From contig NZ_CP090066.1 in NCBI RefSeq assembly GCF_021391535.1, forward strand, positions 633,501 to 697,500: DNA of 64,000 nt. The letters run 5' to 3'. This document shows, piece by piece, positions 7,545 to 16,369 of this stretch (positions are counted from its first letter, which is position 1; each line of letters begins with the position of its first letter). Below the pieces are notes generated by a model that was given only the letters and a program-made list of their open reading frames with translations, did no database searches and was not told the origin of the DNA. A program made the translations under genes and the position numbers. The DNA comes from Aurantimonas sp. HBX-1. Its GTDB lineage: Bacteria; Pseudomonadota; Alphaproteobacteria; Rhizobiales; Rhizobiaceae.

Positions 7545-9059
7545 TCAGTGGGTCGCGCGCTCCATGATCGCGACATGGGTTGCGTGCTCGCGATCAAGGA
7601 TGCCGCGGTTGCGGCCGCGCGACAGGACGAGCACGCGGTGCGACAGGCCGATGACCTCGTCGAGGTCGGATGACACGAGGATCACCGCCATGCCGGATTT
7701 CGCCAGCGAAACGATCGCCTCATAGATCTGCGCCCGCGCGCCGACGTCGACGCCTCGTGTTGGCTCGTCCATGATGAAGAGCTTGGGGTTGCGGGCCAGC
7801 CATTTGGCGATCACCACCTTCTGCTGGTTTCCGCCTGACAGGCGCATGGCGAGTTGATCGGGCCTGCCCTTCACGCCCATCGCCGCGATCGCCTTTTCGG
7901 CGAGGGCGCGCGTGCGCGCAGGCCGGACCCAGCCGCTCTTCCCGATCAGATCGAAATTGCCGACCGCGACGTTCTCCTCGATGCTCTTCTGGAGAAGCAA
8001 CGCTTGGCCCTTCCGGTCCTCCGGAACAAGCACTATCCCCATGTCCAAGGCTTCTCGTGGACTGCCGGGCCGCGCCACCCTGCCGTCCAGTGTCATCGTC
8101 CCGCCCTTCAGCCGGTCGGCGCCCGCAATGGCGCGGACCAGCTCTGTCCGCCCGGCACCGATGATGCCGGCAATGCCGAAGATTTCGCCGGCACGAACCG
8201 AGAGCGAGATGTCCTCGAATGCCCCCTCCGCCGAGGAGAAGTTGGCGATCGTCAACACGTCGCGGGGCTGTGGCGTGCCGAGGTCCGGAAACAGACGTTC
8301 CACGCTTCGCCCGACCATCTCCTCGACGAGTTGACGCACAGGCACCCGCGCCGTCTCGTGCAGCGCGACCAGATTGCCGTCACGCAGCACCGCGATGCGA
8401 TCGGCGATCCTGCCGATTTCCTCGAGCCGGTGCGAGATGTAGACTGAGGCAACGCCTTCCTGCTTCAGCCGCTCGATCTGCGCGAACAGCCGATCTGTCT
8501 CATCGCCGCCAAGAGCGGCGGTCGGCTCGTCGAAGATCAACAGCCGCGCTTCGAGGGTCAGCGCCTTGGCGATCTCGACCTGCTGCTGGGCAGCCACTTT
8601 GAGGCTGCCGACAAGTGTCGTGGCCGGAACGTCGAGTCCCAGGCGGCGAAGCTGAATTTCCGCCCGACGGTTCATCTCCGTGCGGTCGAGGCGGCCGTTG
8701 CGCATGAGCAGTCGGCCGACGAAGACGTTCTCCGCGATGGAGAGATGGGGCAGGAGCTGCATCTCCTGATGAATGAGGCCAATCCCTTGTGACAGGGCGT
8801 CGGCTGGCGAGTGAGGCGCGAAAGGTTCTCCGCGCCAGCTCATGCTCCCCGACGTCGGCGGCACGATCCCGGCGATGATGGAGGAAAGGGTGGACTTGCC
8901 TGCTCCGTTCTCGCCGAGCACGGCGAGGCACTCGCCGGCCCGGATATCGAGATCGATGCCTTCGATGACGCGGATCGCGCCGTAGTTCTTCGAAATCCCG
9001 CGGAGAGAAAAATTCGCCGCAGACGCGTCATCATCGACGATGGCTGGTTGAGGTTTCAA
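7545..9059 (-). CDS. Sugar ABC transporter ATPase, RbsA/XylG type (two ABC domains)
   Basis: The 504-residue protein has two fused ATP-binding domains. Domain 1 has Walker A GENGAGKST at residues 49-57, and Walker B LLIFDEPTAAL. Domain 2 has the degenerate Walker A of the family (GIIGAGRTE), signature LSGGNQQKV and Walker B LFIMDEPTRGVD. This is the carbohydrate-uptake class 2 architecture, energising a ribose/xylose-type permease. The start is TTG at 9059 with GGGAGGTG upstream; no ATG fits as well. It lies between the binding-protein gene and the SDR gene in one operon. Confidence 0.95.
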   Translation of the reverse strand: MKPQPAIVDDDASAANFSLRGISKNYGAIRVIEGIDLDIRAGECLAVLGENGAGKSTLSSIIAGIVPPTSGSMSWRGEPFAPHSPADALSQGIGLIHQEMQLLPHLSIAENVFVGRLLMRNGRLDRTEMNRRAEIQLRRLGLDVPATTLVGSLKVAAQQQVEIAKALTLEARLLIFDEPTAALGGDETDRLFAQIERLKQEGVASVYISHRLEEIGRIADRIAVLRDGNLVALHETARVPVRQLVEEMVGRSVERLFPDLGTPQPRDVLTIANFSSAEGAFEDISLSVRAGEIFGIAGIIGAGRTELVRAIAGADRLKGGTMTLDGRVARPGSPREALDMGIVLVPEDRKGQALLLQKSIEENVAVGNFDLIGKSGWVRPARTRALAEKAIAAMGVKGRPDQLAMRLSGGNQQKVVIAKWLARNPKLFIMDEPTRGVDVGARAQIYEAIVSLAKSGMAVILVSSDLDEVIGLSHRVLVLSRGRNRGILDREHATHVAIMERATH

Positions 9060-9087
9060 CGCGGCTCACCTCCCTCGGCGCGGTAGA

Positions 9088-9110
9088 GGGCGGCGGATTG
9101 TCCGCCGCCC
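9088..9110 (-). promoter_or_regulatory. Stem-loop behind the ABC binding-protein gene
   Basis: A perfect 10-bp stem, GGGCGGCGGA (9088-9097) with TCCGCCGCCC (9101-9110), has a 3-base loop and sits between the binding-protein stop (9123) and the ATPase start (9059). It has no U-tract, so an mRNA 3'-end protector or attenuator controlling subunit ratio is more likely than a terminator. Confidence 0.6.
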
Positions 9111-9122
9111 CGTTGTTTCGGC

Positions 9123-10055
9123 TTACGGGTGCTCGGCGATGAAGGGCTCGACATTTTCCTGGGTGGTCAGCGTCGCCGGCTGGAGCTGCTCCGCCTCGAC
9201 ACTCTCCCCCTTGGCGAGCTTCAGCGCCGACTCCAATGCCAGGCGGCCCATAAGCTGGGTCTGCTGGGTCATGGTGGCAGTCAACGTGCCGGACTTCACT
9301 GCTTCCAGCCCGGCGACGTCGCCATCGAAGCCGACCACGATCACGTCCGACAGATTCCCCACGGCCGCAGCCTGAGCGGCGCCGAGTGCGAGCGCGTCTG
9401 CCTGACCCCAGAAGATGGTGATCTCCGGATCACGCTGGATCATCGCCTGGGCGATGTTGAAGCCCTCATCCTGCATCCACATGTTGCTGGCCTGCCGGGC
9501 AACCTCTTCGATGCCGGGGCAATCTGCCATGGCCGCGGCAAAGCCCTCGTCGCGGTCGATCTGCGGCGTCGTTCCGATCTGGCCCTGGATCACGGCCAGA
9601 CGGCCCGTACCGCCAGACTTCTCGCAGACGAATTCGCCGAGTTCCTTGGCTGCCGCCACGCTGTCCGTGGCAATGAACGTATCGGCCGGAGCGTCCGGCG
9701 GGTTGCGGTCGACTGCGACCACCGGAATACCGGCGGTCTTCGCAGCCTCGACCGGGACGCTGGCGGCCGTCGCGCCCGCAGGAATGTAGATGATCGCATC
9801 GACATCGCGGGTGATGAGATCCTGGATCTGGCTCACCTGCGTCGCGGAATCGCCGGCAGCATCGACGGTGATCACCTCGACCCCCTGCTTTTCAGCCTCC
9901 CGTTCGACCGACTGCTTGATCTGGTTGAAGAAGTCCGCCTGAAGATTGGCCACGGCGAGCCCGATCGTCTGGCTCTCCTGAGCGCTTGCTGTAGCGACGA
10001 GCATCGCCCCCGAGAGCATGAGTGCGGCGGCGAGATTTCTGGTGGTGTTGAGCAT
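9123..10055 (-). CDS. Periplasmic sugar-binding protein of the ABC importer, RbsB type
   Basis: A 310-residue periplasmic binding protein of the LacI/RbsB fold. The signal peptide is residues ~1-25 (cleavage ATASA-Q). Mature protein shows the family hallmarks: QADFFNQIKQSVEREAEKQG, DAIIYIPAGA in the first lobe hinge, AVDRNPPD, and VVGFDGDVAGLEAVKSG in the second lobe. A good AGGGAGG site precedes the ATG. It delivers the sugar or polyol to the permease at 10101-11081. Ligand specificity cannot be read from the sequence; the linked kinase and transketolase suggest a pentitol, tetritol or branched sugar. Confidence 0.94.
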   Translation of the reverse strand: MLNTTRNLAAALMLSGAMLVATASAQESQTIGLAVANLQADFFNQIKQSVEREAEKQGVEVITVDAAGDSATQVSQIQDLITRDVDAIIYIPAGATAASVPVEAAKTAGIPVVAVDRNPPDAPADTFIATDSVAAAKELGEFVCEKSGGTGRLAVIQGQIGTTPQIDRDEGFAAAMADCPGIEEVARQASNMWMQDEGFNIAQAMIQRDPEITIFWGQADALALGAAQAAAVGNLSDVIVVGFDGDVAGLEAVKSGTLTATMTQQTQLMGRLALESALKLAKGESVEAEQLQPATLTTQENVEPFIAEHP

Positions 10056-10100
10056 GTGGTCCTCCCTATTGCTCGGTGTGAAGTCATTGCCGGACCGATC

Positions 10101-11081
10101 TCAGCGTCGGTTTCGGCCCAGCGTGTCGAAGGTGACGGCCAATGCTATGACCGAGCCGATCACGACCATCTGGAAGAAAGGCGAGACGCCCACGAGATTG
10201 AGCCCGTTGCGCAGGACGCCGATGATGAGAACACCCAGGAGCGTGCCGGCGATCGAGCCGACGCCGCCGGCGAGGCTCGCGCCGCCGATCACTACCGCCG
10301 CAATCGTGTCGAGTTCGATGCCGAGACCGGCGCTCGGCTGCGACGAATTGAGACGGGCGGCCATCGTCACGGCCGCAACGCCCGCAAGCGCTCCCGCCGC
10401 AGCGTAGGTCACGAGCGTGTACCGACGCACGTCGATACCGGCGAGACGCGCCACCTCGGGGCTGCCGCCAATGGCGAAGAGGTTTCGGCCCGTAGCCCGG
10501 TAGCGCAGGAATATCCCTGCCGCGATCATTAGCAGGATGAAGACCGTCACGGTGACGGAAAAGAAGCCGAGGTGGCGGACGGTCGCCAGTCCGGTGAACC
10601 AGGACGGGTAGCCGACGATCTGCTGGCCGTTGGTGAGGATGTTGGCGAGTCCGCGCGCCACCGACATCACCGCGAGGGTGGCGATGAAGGGCGGCAGGCG
10701 CGCAAAGGTGATGAGACTTCCGGAAACGAGGCCACAGGCAGCGCCGGTGGCCACGCCAAGTACCATGGCAGCCGGCAGTGGCAGGCCTGCCGTCTTGGCT
10801 AGCCAACCCATCATCATCATGGACAGCGCCAGCACCGAACCCACCGACAGATCGATGCCGCCGATGATGATCACCATCGTCATGCCGATCGCCAGGATTC
10901 CGAGCACCGTCACTTGGTCGAGGATGTTCAGCGCATTGCGCAAGGAGAGGAAGTACTCCGAGGCGAGCGAGAATCCGACGCACAGGAGAATAAGCCCGAT
11001 CAGCGGGCCGGCGACGCCGCCGCCGATCTCGAACCGCAGGCGCGAACGGGTGGGCGTCTTGTCAGTCGTCGCAGTGCTCAC
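10101..11081 (-). CDS. Sugar ABC transporter permease, RbsC type
   Basis: A 326-residue polytopic BPD_transp_2 permease with 8-10 hydrophobic segments and the family blocks IDLSVGSVLALSMM (after helix 2), GLVSGSLITFARLPPFIATLAVMS, and GGASLAGGVGSIAGTLLGVLIIGVLRNGLNL. The start is GTG at 11081, overlapping the kinase stop by four bases (GTGA), so translation is coupled to the FGGY kinase gene. A short 45-bp gap separates it from the binding-protein gene. It forms the membrane channel of the cluster's importer. Confidence 0.95.
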   Translation of the reverse strand: MSTATTDKTPTRSRLRFEIGGGVAGPLIGLILLCVGFSLASEYFLSLRNALNILDQVTVLGILAIGMTMVIIIGGIDLSVGSVLALSMMMMGWLAKTAGLPLPAAMVLGVATGAACGLVSGSLITFARLPPFIATLAVMSVARGLANILTNGQQIVGYPSWFTGLATVRHLGFFSVTVTVFILLMIAAGIFLRYRATGRNLFAIGGSPEVARLAGIDVRRYTLVTYAAAGALAGVAAVTMAARLNSSQPSAGLGIELDTIAAVVIGGASLAGGVGSIAGTLLGVLIIGVLRNGLNLVGVSPFFQMVVIGSVIALAVTFDTLGRNRR

Positions 11082-12607
11082 GGATTATCCTCCCGCCCTG
11101 GTCTGCATTCTCGCCGGCGCCCGAGGGGGGGCGCCCCGAAGCGTGAGCAGTCCACCGCGGCGCGCCATCCGCTTCGCGACCGGGCGCGACGCTCTGCACT
11201 GAGGAGGGGACGGAAAATGCTGCGCTTAGGCGCGGCCAGCGTCTCCTCGGTCAGCAATCCCGCGCTCAGGCCCGCCATGTGGGCTGCGCCGATGGCCGAC
11301 AGGCCGACGATCGGCGAGCGCAGGACAGTCAGCCCGGCGAGATCAGCCTGCATCTGCATCAGCGCGTCGTTGGCCGCAGCGCCGCCGTCGGCGAAAAGCG
11401 TGTCGACGGGCCGGTTGGTAGTGCACTCGATCGACTCCACCACGTCGGTGATCTGGTGGGCGATCGACCGCAGCCCTGCGAGAACGAGGGCGCCGCGCGG
11501 CGTGCCGAGGCGGAAGCCGGAAAGGATGGCCACTGCCGCATCGTCCCAATGCGGCGCGCCGAGCCCGTTGAAGGCCGGAACCAAATGAATTGCTCCGTCT
11601 TCGTCCTCTGCTGCCTCGCCGGCCAGCGCCTCGTCCACCAGCGCATCGACGGATACGCCGAAGATTGAAGAAAGCCATTTCAGCGTCGCCCCGGAGGATC
11701 GGATATTCCCCTCCGCGGCGAAAGCTGGCGCCTGTCCGGCGATCTGCCAGCCGATCGTCAGGCAGGTGCCGGGGTCCATCCGCTCGCTGGCGGCGCCGAC
11801 AAGCCCCATGACCGAAGAGCCAGTGCCGTAAGTCGCCTTGACCACACCCGGCGCCCGGACTCCATGTCCGAACAGTGCGGCGTGGGAGTCCCCCATGACT
11901 GCGGCCACCGGTGTACCATCCAGCAGGGGCTGCAGGCGGCGCACGGCGGGGAAGGGTCCGGTGGAGGCGACGATGCGCGGAAGCGCCGCCATCGGCACGC
12001 CGAACAGGGCGCAGAGTTCCTCCGACCAGGCACCGGCGCCGGTGTCGAGCAACTGGGTCCGCGAGGCATTGCCGATCTCGATCAGGGGCTCGGTGCCGAA
12101 GCGTGACAGCAGCCAGCTGTCCACCGTGCCGAGAACGATCTCCCCCGCCTCGGCGCGCTTTCGGTCCGGGTCGTAGGTATCGAGCAGCCAGCGCGCCTTC
12201 AACGCCGAGAACATGGGGTCGAGCGGCAGGCCGCTGATCCGCCGCACCGTGCGCCGGACCTCGGCCGTGCCGATGGCGCGCGCCAGCGGCGCGGTGCGCT
12301 GGTCCTGCCATGAGAGGAGCGGCGACAAGGCCTCGCCGGTTCCGCGATCCCAGAGCAGCACAGATTCGCGCTGTGTCGAGAAACCGACGCCGGCGATCCG
12401 GAGAGGGTCCGTGGCCGGAAGTGCCGCGCGGACGGCATTCTCCACGCTTTCCCAGATGGCTTGCGGATCCTGCTCCACCCATCCCGGACGAGGGCAGCTT
12501 TCGCCGAGCGGGGCTGCGCCGGAGGCCACGACGGCGCCGGTGGCGTCGGCCAGAAGGCACTTGGTGGAACTGGTCCCCTGGTCGATGGCGAGGACGAGTT
12601 CGCGCAT
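11078..12607 (-). CDS. FGGY-family carbohydrate kinase
   Basis: A 509-residue kinase with the FGGY N-terminal ATPase fold (LAIDQGTSSTKCLLAD at residues 5-20), the GWVEQDPQAIW block, SWQDQRTAPLA near residue 100, and the C-terminal phosphate motif LFADGGAAANDALMQMQADL. It resembles the glycerol kinase/xylulokinase branch and phosphorylates a sugar, ketose or polyol with ATP. In this cluster the likely substrate is the ketose made by one of the SDRs, giving a ketose phosphate for the adjacent split transketolase. It overlaps the permease gene by 4 bp and lies 5 bp after the transketolase C-subunit stop. Exact substrate unknown. Confidence 0.92.
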   Translation of the reverse strand: MRELVLAIDQGTSSTKCLLADATGAVVASGAAPLGESCPRPGWVEQDPQAIWESVENAVRAALPATDPLRIAGVGFSTQRESVLLWDRGTGEALSPLLSWQDQRTAPLARAIGTAEVRRTVRRISGLPLDPMFSALKARWLLDTYDPDRKRAEAGEIVLGTVDSWLLSRFGTEPLIEIGNASRTQLLDTGAGAWSEELCALFGVPMAALPRIVASTGPFPAVRRLQPLLDGTPVAAVMGDSHAALFGHGVRAPGVVKATYGTGSSVMGLVGAASERMDPGTCLTIGWQIAGQAPAFAAEGNIRSSGATLKWLSSIFGVSVDALVDEALAGEAAEDEDGAIHLVPAFNGLGAPHWDDAAVAILSGFRLGTPRGALVLAGLRSIAHQITDVVESIECTTNRPVDTLFADGGAAANDALMQMQADLAGLTVLRSPIVGLSAIGAAHMAGLSAGLLTEETLAAPKRSIFRPLLSAERRARSRSGWRAAVDCSRFGAPPLGRRRECRPGREDNP

Positions 12608-12612
12608 CGTCG

Positions 12613-13560
12613 TCAGGCCGCCAGCTGGCGTGCGGCGGCGGCGATGCCGACGGCGTTGAGGCCATAATGGTCGAGCAGGAAGGCGGCGTTGCCGGTTGGG
12701 GCAAAGCTCGTGACGCCGAGGATCTTCATGCGCGTGGGGTGCGACTGGCTGACGATCTCCGCGACCGCGCCGCCCAGTCCGCCATGCGAGACGCCCTCCT
12801 CAGCGGTGACGATGCCGCGCGTCTCCCGCGCCGCGCGCAGGATCGCCTGCGAGTCGATGGGGGCGAGGGAGGACACATTCAGGACGCGCGCCGAGATGCC
12901 CTCGGCGGCCAGCGTATCTGCCGCTTCCAACGCACGTGAGACGAGCGTGCCCGTGGCGACGATGGTCACGTCCGAGCCTGCACGCAGCTGGTCGGCGCGC
13001 CCCACCACGAAGCCGTCAGCCTCCGGCGAGACGGCCGGGACGGGAAAACGTCCGACCCGCATGAAGATGGGCCCGTCCGCATTGACCGCGAAACGGACAG
13101 CTTCCCGCGTCTGGAACGGATCAGCCGGCACCAGGATCGTCAGATCGTGGATGGCGCGCATCCAGGACAGATCCTCGATCGAATGGTGGGTCGGACCGAG
13201 CTCGCCATAGGCCATGCCGGGGCTCATGCCGCACAAGACGACGTGATAGCCGTTGTAGGCGGCATCGACCTTTACCTGCTCCATGGCCCGACCGGTCAGG
13301 AAGGGCGAGGCGCAGCAGACGAAAGGAACAAGGCCGGAATTGGCGAGGCCTGCGGACACGCCGACCATGTTCTGCTCGGCGATGCCGACATTGATCAGCC
13401 GGTCCGGAAACTCGCGCTCGAAAGCCTTGAGGTTGGAGGAGCCGACCGAGTCGTTGCAAACCGCAACGATCCGTTCATCGACCCGGGCCAGTTCCGCAAG
13501 CGTTTCGGCAAAGGCCTTGCGGCAGTCGAAGAGGCCGGACACGGCGGGCTTCTCGCTCAT
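12613..13560 (-). CDS. Transketolase-like protein, C-terminal subunit (Pyr and C domains)
   Basis: The 315-residue protein contains the pyrimidine-binding domain (residues ~10-175, with the cofactor-activating Glu region NVGIAEQNMVGVSAGLA) and the transketolase C-terminal domain (~190-310). It pairs with the N-terminal half encoded just upstream; the genes overlap by 4 bp (13557-13560), which fixes the ATG at 13560. Split transketolases of this kind are known as housekeeping-independent enzymes in sugar catabolic clusters, such as D-apulose-4-phosphate transketolase (AptA/AptB) and the sulfosugar transketolase SqwGH. Presence beside an FGGY kinase suggests that it cleaves a ketose phosphate by two-carbon transfer. 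Confidence 0.92.
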   Translation of the reverse strand: MSEKPAVSGLFDCRKAFAETLAELARVDERIVAVCNDSVGSSNLKAFEREFPDRLINVGIAEQNMVGVSAGLANSGLVPFVCCASPFLTGRAMEQVKVDAAYNGYHVVLCGMSPGMAYGELGPTHHSIEDLSWMRAIHDLTILVPADPFQTREAVRFAVNADGPIFMRVGRFPVPAVSPEADGFVVGRADQLRAGSDVTIVATGTLVSRALEAADTLAAEGISARVLNVSSLAPIDSQAILRAARETRGIVTAEEGVSHGGLGGAVAEIVSQSHPTRMKILGVTSFAPTGNAAFLLDHYGLNAVGIAAAARQLAA

Positions 13561-14411
13561 ACCACCAGCTCCTTCAGCGCGGCTTCGACCTGCGCGGCAT
13601 TCGGCACGCCGTGGTGCCATTCGACGCCGTGCTCCATGAAGGACACGCCTTTTCCCTTGACGGTACGGGCGATGATCGCGACCGGCTTGCTCTCGCCCCG
13701 GCGGGACAGCGCATCAACGAGCGCCGCATGATCGTGGCCATCGATGTCGCGGACCTCCCAGCCGAAGGCGGCGAACTTCTCTCCCAGCGACGACATGTCG
13801 TTGGTGTCCTCGGTCCGCGCACCCTGCTGGAGGCCGTTGCGGTCGACGACCACGGTCAGGTTGGAAAGCTTGCGGTGACCGGCGAACATGGCGGCCTCCC
13901 AGTTCGAGCCCTCCTGCAGTTCCCCGTCTCCGGTCACGCAGAAGGCGCGCCAGGAGGCGCTCGCGATCTGCGCCCCAAGGGCTGCGCCCAGCGCGATGGG
14001 AAGGCCGTGGCCGAGCGGCCCCGTATTGGCTTCCACCCCGGGCACCTTGCGCCGGTTGGGATGGCCGTTCAGGCGCGACATCGGCTTCATGAAGGTAAAG
14101 AGCTCGGCCTCGTCGAAGAAGCCGCGGCGCGCCAGCACTGTATAGAGCGCTGCCGCGCAGTGGCCCTTGGAGAGAATGAACCGATCCCGATCGGGCTTCT
14201 GCGGGTCGGCGGGGTCGATGTCGAGGACGCCGAAGAACAGCGTCACCAGAATGTCGGTCACGGAGAGGTCACCGCCGACGTGGCCCAGCCCGGCCTCGGC
14301 GATCGTCGTCAGGATCAGACGGCGGACATGAACCGACTCCCGCGCCAACGCTTCGATTTCCGCCGGCGACGAGCGACTCTCGCCGTCTTTACTGAAGCCT
14401 GGAAGGCCCAT
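13557..14411 (-). CDS. Transketolase-like protein, N-terminal subunit (TPP-binding domain)
   Basis: The 284-residue protein carries the thiamine diphosphate domain: AGLGHVGGDLSVTDIL near residue 40, DRFILSKGHCAAALY, NTGPLGHGLPIALGAALG, and the TPP/Mg2+ motif GDGELQEGSNWEAAMFA followed by VVDRNGLQQGARTEDT. It needs the C-terminal subunit next door for activity. It is the first gene of the six- to seven-gene minus-strand operon and diverges from the SorC regulator across a palindrome-rich 197-bp region. As with other split transketolases in catabolic clusters, the donor is probably the product of the linked kinase. The substrate is unknown. Confidence 0.93.
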   Translation of the reverse strand: MGLPGFSKDGESRSSPAEIEALARESVHVRRLILTTIAEAGLGHVGGDLSVTDILVTLFFGVLDIDPADPQKPDRDRFILSKGHCAAALYTVLARRGFFDEAELFTFMKPMSRLNGHPNRRKVPGVEANTGPLGHGLPIALGAALGAQIASASWRAFCVTGDGELQEGSNWEAAMFAGHRKLSNLTVVVDRNGLQQGARTEDTNDMSSLGEKFAAFGWEVRDIDGHDHAALVDALSRRGESKPVAIIARTVKGKGVSFMEHGVEWHHGVPNAAQVEAALKELVV

Positions 14412-14421
14412 AAACCTATCC

Positions 14422-14469
14422 TGAATAATTATTCACCTCTGTATTGATATGCAGCGTAGGTGATGCATA
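14422..14469. promoter_or_regulatory. Putative SorC operator: AT-rich palindromes
   Basis: TGAATAATTATTCA (14422-14435) is a perfect 14-bp palindrome, and TATGCA (14448-14453) with TGCATA (14464-14469) forms a second inverted repeat with a 10-bp spacer. Both stand out from the GC-rich surroundings and lie between the divergent transketolase operon and the SorC gene, where a SorC tetramer would be expected to bind. Confidence 0.55.
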
Positions 14470-14608
14470 AATGCTCGTCAAGCGAGGAGTTGTTGTGCAG
14501 CGCAAGATGGACAGGTCTGGGCCGGACTCGTTGCCAGGCGCCGCCGCCTTGAACGGCGTGCACGAAGTGATAGGCGTCGCCGCTGCGGGGCAACGAGAGA
14601 ACGGTTGA

Positions 14609-15559
14609 ATGGCGCGGATCCACGACTTGCGGCTCATCGGGCGGATCGCCCAGCTCTATTTCATCGAGAAGGAGACGCAGTCGGCAATCTCCCGGCGGTT
14701 GAACATCAGCCAGGCGACGATCTCGCGCCTTCTGAAACGCGCGCAGGAAGAGGACATTGTCCGCATCACTATCAATGCGCCGCGGGGCACCTTCCTTGAT
14801 CTCGAGAGCGCCCTTCGGGACAGGTACGGGCTGGCCGACGTGATCGTCGCCGAGGCCGGGGAGCCGAGCGAAGACTCCGTTCTCACCGCAATCGGAGCGG
14901 CGACCGCGCATTTTCTGGAAACTTCTTTGCAGGAGGGAGAGGTGATCGGGCTCTCCTCCTGGAGCGCTTCGCTTCTTCGCGTCGTGGATAGCCTGCATCC
15001 GCCGAAAGCCTCGGCGAGCCGCGTCATTCAGCTGCTCGGCGGCACCGGCAACCCGAGCGTCGAGAAGCACGCGACCCACCTGACCCTGCGCATGGCTCAG
15101 ATCACCGGCGCGCGTCCACAGCTACTGGCTGCACCGGGACTGACCCGCTCGCCGGAGGCACGTGCGGTGCTAATGGAAGATGCATTCGTGCGGGAGACGC
15201 TGACGCAGTTCGCGGACGTGACACTGGCGCTGGTGGGCATCGGCGCGCTGGAGCCATCGCAGATGCTTTCGGACAGCGGCAACAGGCTGACGCCGCAGGA
15301 ACTACGCGAACTAGGCGAGGCCGGCGCCATTGGCGATATGGGCCTGCGCTTCTTCGATCGCACCGGACGGCAGGTGCGCTCCTCCTGCGACGACCGCATC
15401 ATCGGCATCGACCTGCCCCAGATGGCGGCAATACCGCGCTCCGTCGGAGTCGCGGGCGGATTGCGCAAGGTGGAGGCCATCCGCGCGGCCATGCTCGGTG
15501 GATTCATTACCCATCTCGTTACCGACAACCACACCGCACAGGCGCTGGTCTCATCGTGA
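14609..15559 (+). CDS. SorC/DeoR-type sugar-binding transcriptional regulator
   Basis: The 316-residue protein begins with a sigma-70 region 4-like helix-turn-helix (residues ~8-60: AQLYFIEKETQSAISRRLNISQATISRLLKRA) followed by the SorC C-terminal sugar-phosphate-binding domain, related to GlcN6P isomerase (GLADVIVAEAG, VIGLSSWSASLLRVVDSL, LVGIGALEPSQ, GIDLPQMAAIPRSVGVAGG). SorC proteins usually respond to a phosphorylated intermediate of the pathway they control. Here that would be the ketose phosphate formed by the FGGY kinase. It is divergent from the transketolase operon and co-directional with an SDR gene 30 bp downstream. Confidence 0.92.
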   Translation: MARIHDLRLIGRIAQLYFIEKETQSAISRRLNISQATISRLLKRAQEEDIVRITINAPRGTFLDLESALRDRYGLADVIVAEAGEPSEDSVLTAIGAATAHFLETSLQEGEVIGLSSWSASLLRVVDSLHPPKASASRVIQLLGGTGNPSVEKHATHLTLRMAQITGARPQLLAAPGLTRSPEARAVLMEDAFVRETLTQFADVTLALVGIGALEPSQMLSDSGNRLTPQELRELGEAGAIGDMGLRFFDRTGRQVRSSCDDRIIGIDLPQMAAIPRSVGVAGGLRKVEAIRAAMLGGFITHLVTDNHTAQALVSS

Positions 15560-15589
15560 GGCGCGTCGACCAACAAAGGGAGAACACGC

Positions 15590-16369
15590 ATGCGACGCTT
15601 CGAAAACAAGACGGTCGTCATCACCGGCGGCAGCCGGGGCATCGGCGCGGCTATCGCTTTCCGCTTCGCCCGAGAGGGGGCGAAGGTGATGGTGAGCGCC
15701 AACGAAGACGCGGGCACGACCGTCGAGGCGATCCGCAGCGCCGGTGGCACGGCGGAGAGTTTCGTCGCCGACGTCACTGACAAGGACAACGTCGCGGCCC
15801 TCTATGATGCCGCGCGAGACGCCTTCGGCGAGGTCGACATCTCGGTGCAGAACGCCGGGGTTATCACGATCGCCAAGGTCGAGGATCTGACGCTGGAGGA
15901 ATGGCGCAGGGTGCTCGACGTCAACACCACGGGCGTCTTCCTCTGCTGCCAGGAGGCCATCGCCCGGATGCGCCGGCATGGCCGGGGCGGACGCCTCATC
16001 AACACCGCCTCCGGGCAGGCCCGCCAAGGGTTTATTTACACGCCGCATTACGCGGCCTCGAAATTCGGGGTCGTTGGCATCACCCAGTCGCTGGCCAAGG
16101 AGGTCGCCCGGGAGGCGATCACCGTCAACGCCTTCTGTCCTGGCATCATCGAGACCGACATGTGGGCCTATAACGACGAAGCTTGGGGCAAGCTCATGGG
16201 CGACTACAAGCCCGGCGAACTCATGGCAGAATGGGTGGAGGGCATTCCGGTCGGGCGCGCAGGCAAGGGCGAAGATGTGGCCGGGCTCGTCGCGTTCCTC
16301 GCATCGGAGGATGCATCGTACATCACCGGTCAGACGGTGAACGTCGATGGCGGGCTTTTCATGTCGTGA
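15590..16369 (+). CDS. Short-chain dehydrogenase/reductase (second SDR of the sugar locus)
   Basis: The 259-residue classical SDR shows TGGSRGIG near residues 12-19, NAGV, catalytic Ser in NTASGQARQG, the YAASK pair, an AFCPGIIETDMW loop and the VDGGLFMS tail. An AAGGGAGAA site precedes the ATG. It is in the same transcription unit as the SorC regulator (30-bp gap) and is only distantly similar to the SDR at 6749-7513, so the two probably catalyse different steps or act on different stereocentres. A polyol 2-dehydrogenase role (forming the ketose for the kinase) is plausible, but not readable from the sequence. Confidence 0.9.
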   Translation: MRRFENKTVVITGGSRGIGAAIAFRFAREGAKVMVSANEDAGTTVEAIRSAGGTAESFVADVTDKDNVAALYDAARDAFGEVDISVQNAGVITIAKVEDLTLEEWRRVLDVNTTGVFLCCQEAIARMRRHGRGGRLINTASGQARQGFIYTPHYAASKFGVVGITQSLAKEVAREAITVNAFCPGIIETDMWAYNDEAWGKLMGDYKPGELMAEWVEGIPVGRAGKGEDVAGLVAFLASEDASYITGQTVNVDGGLFMS

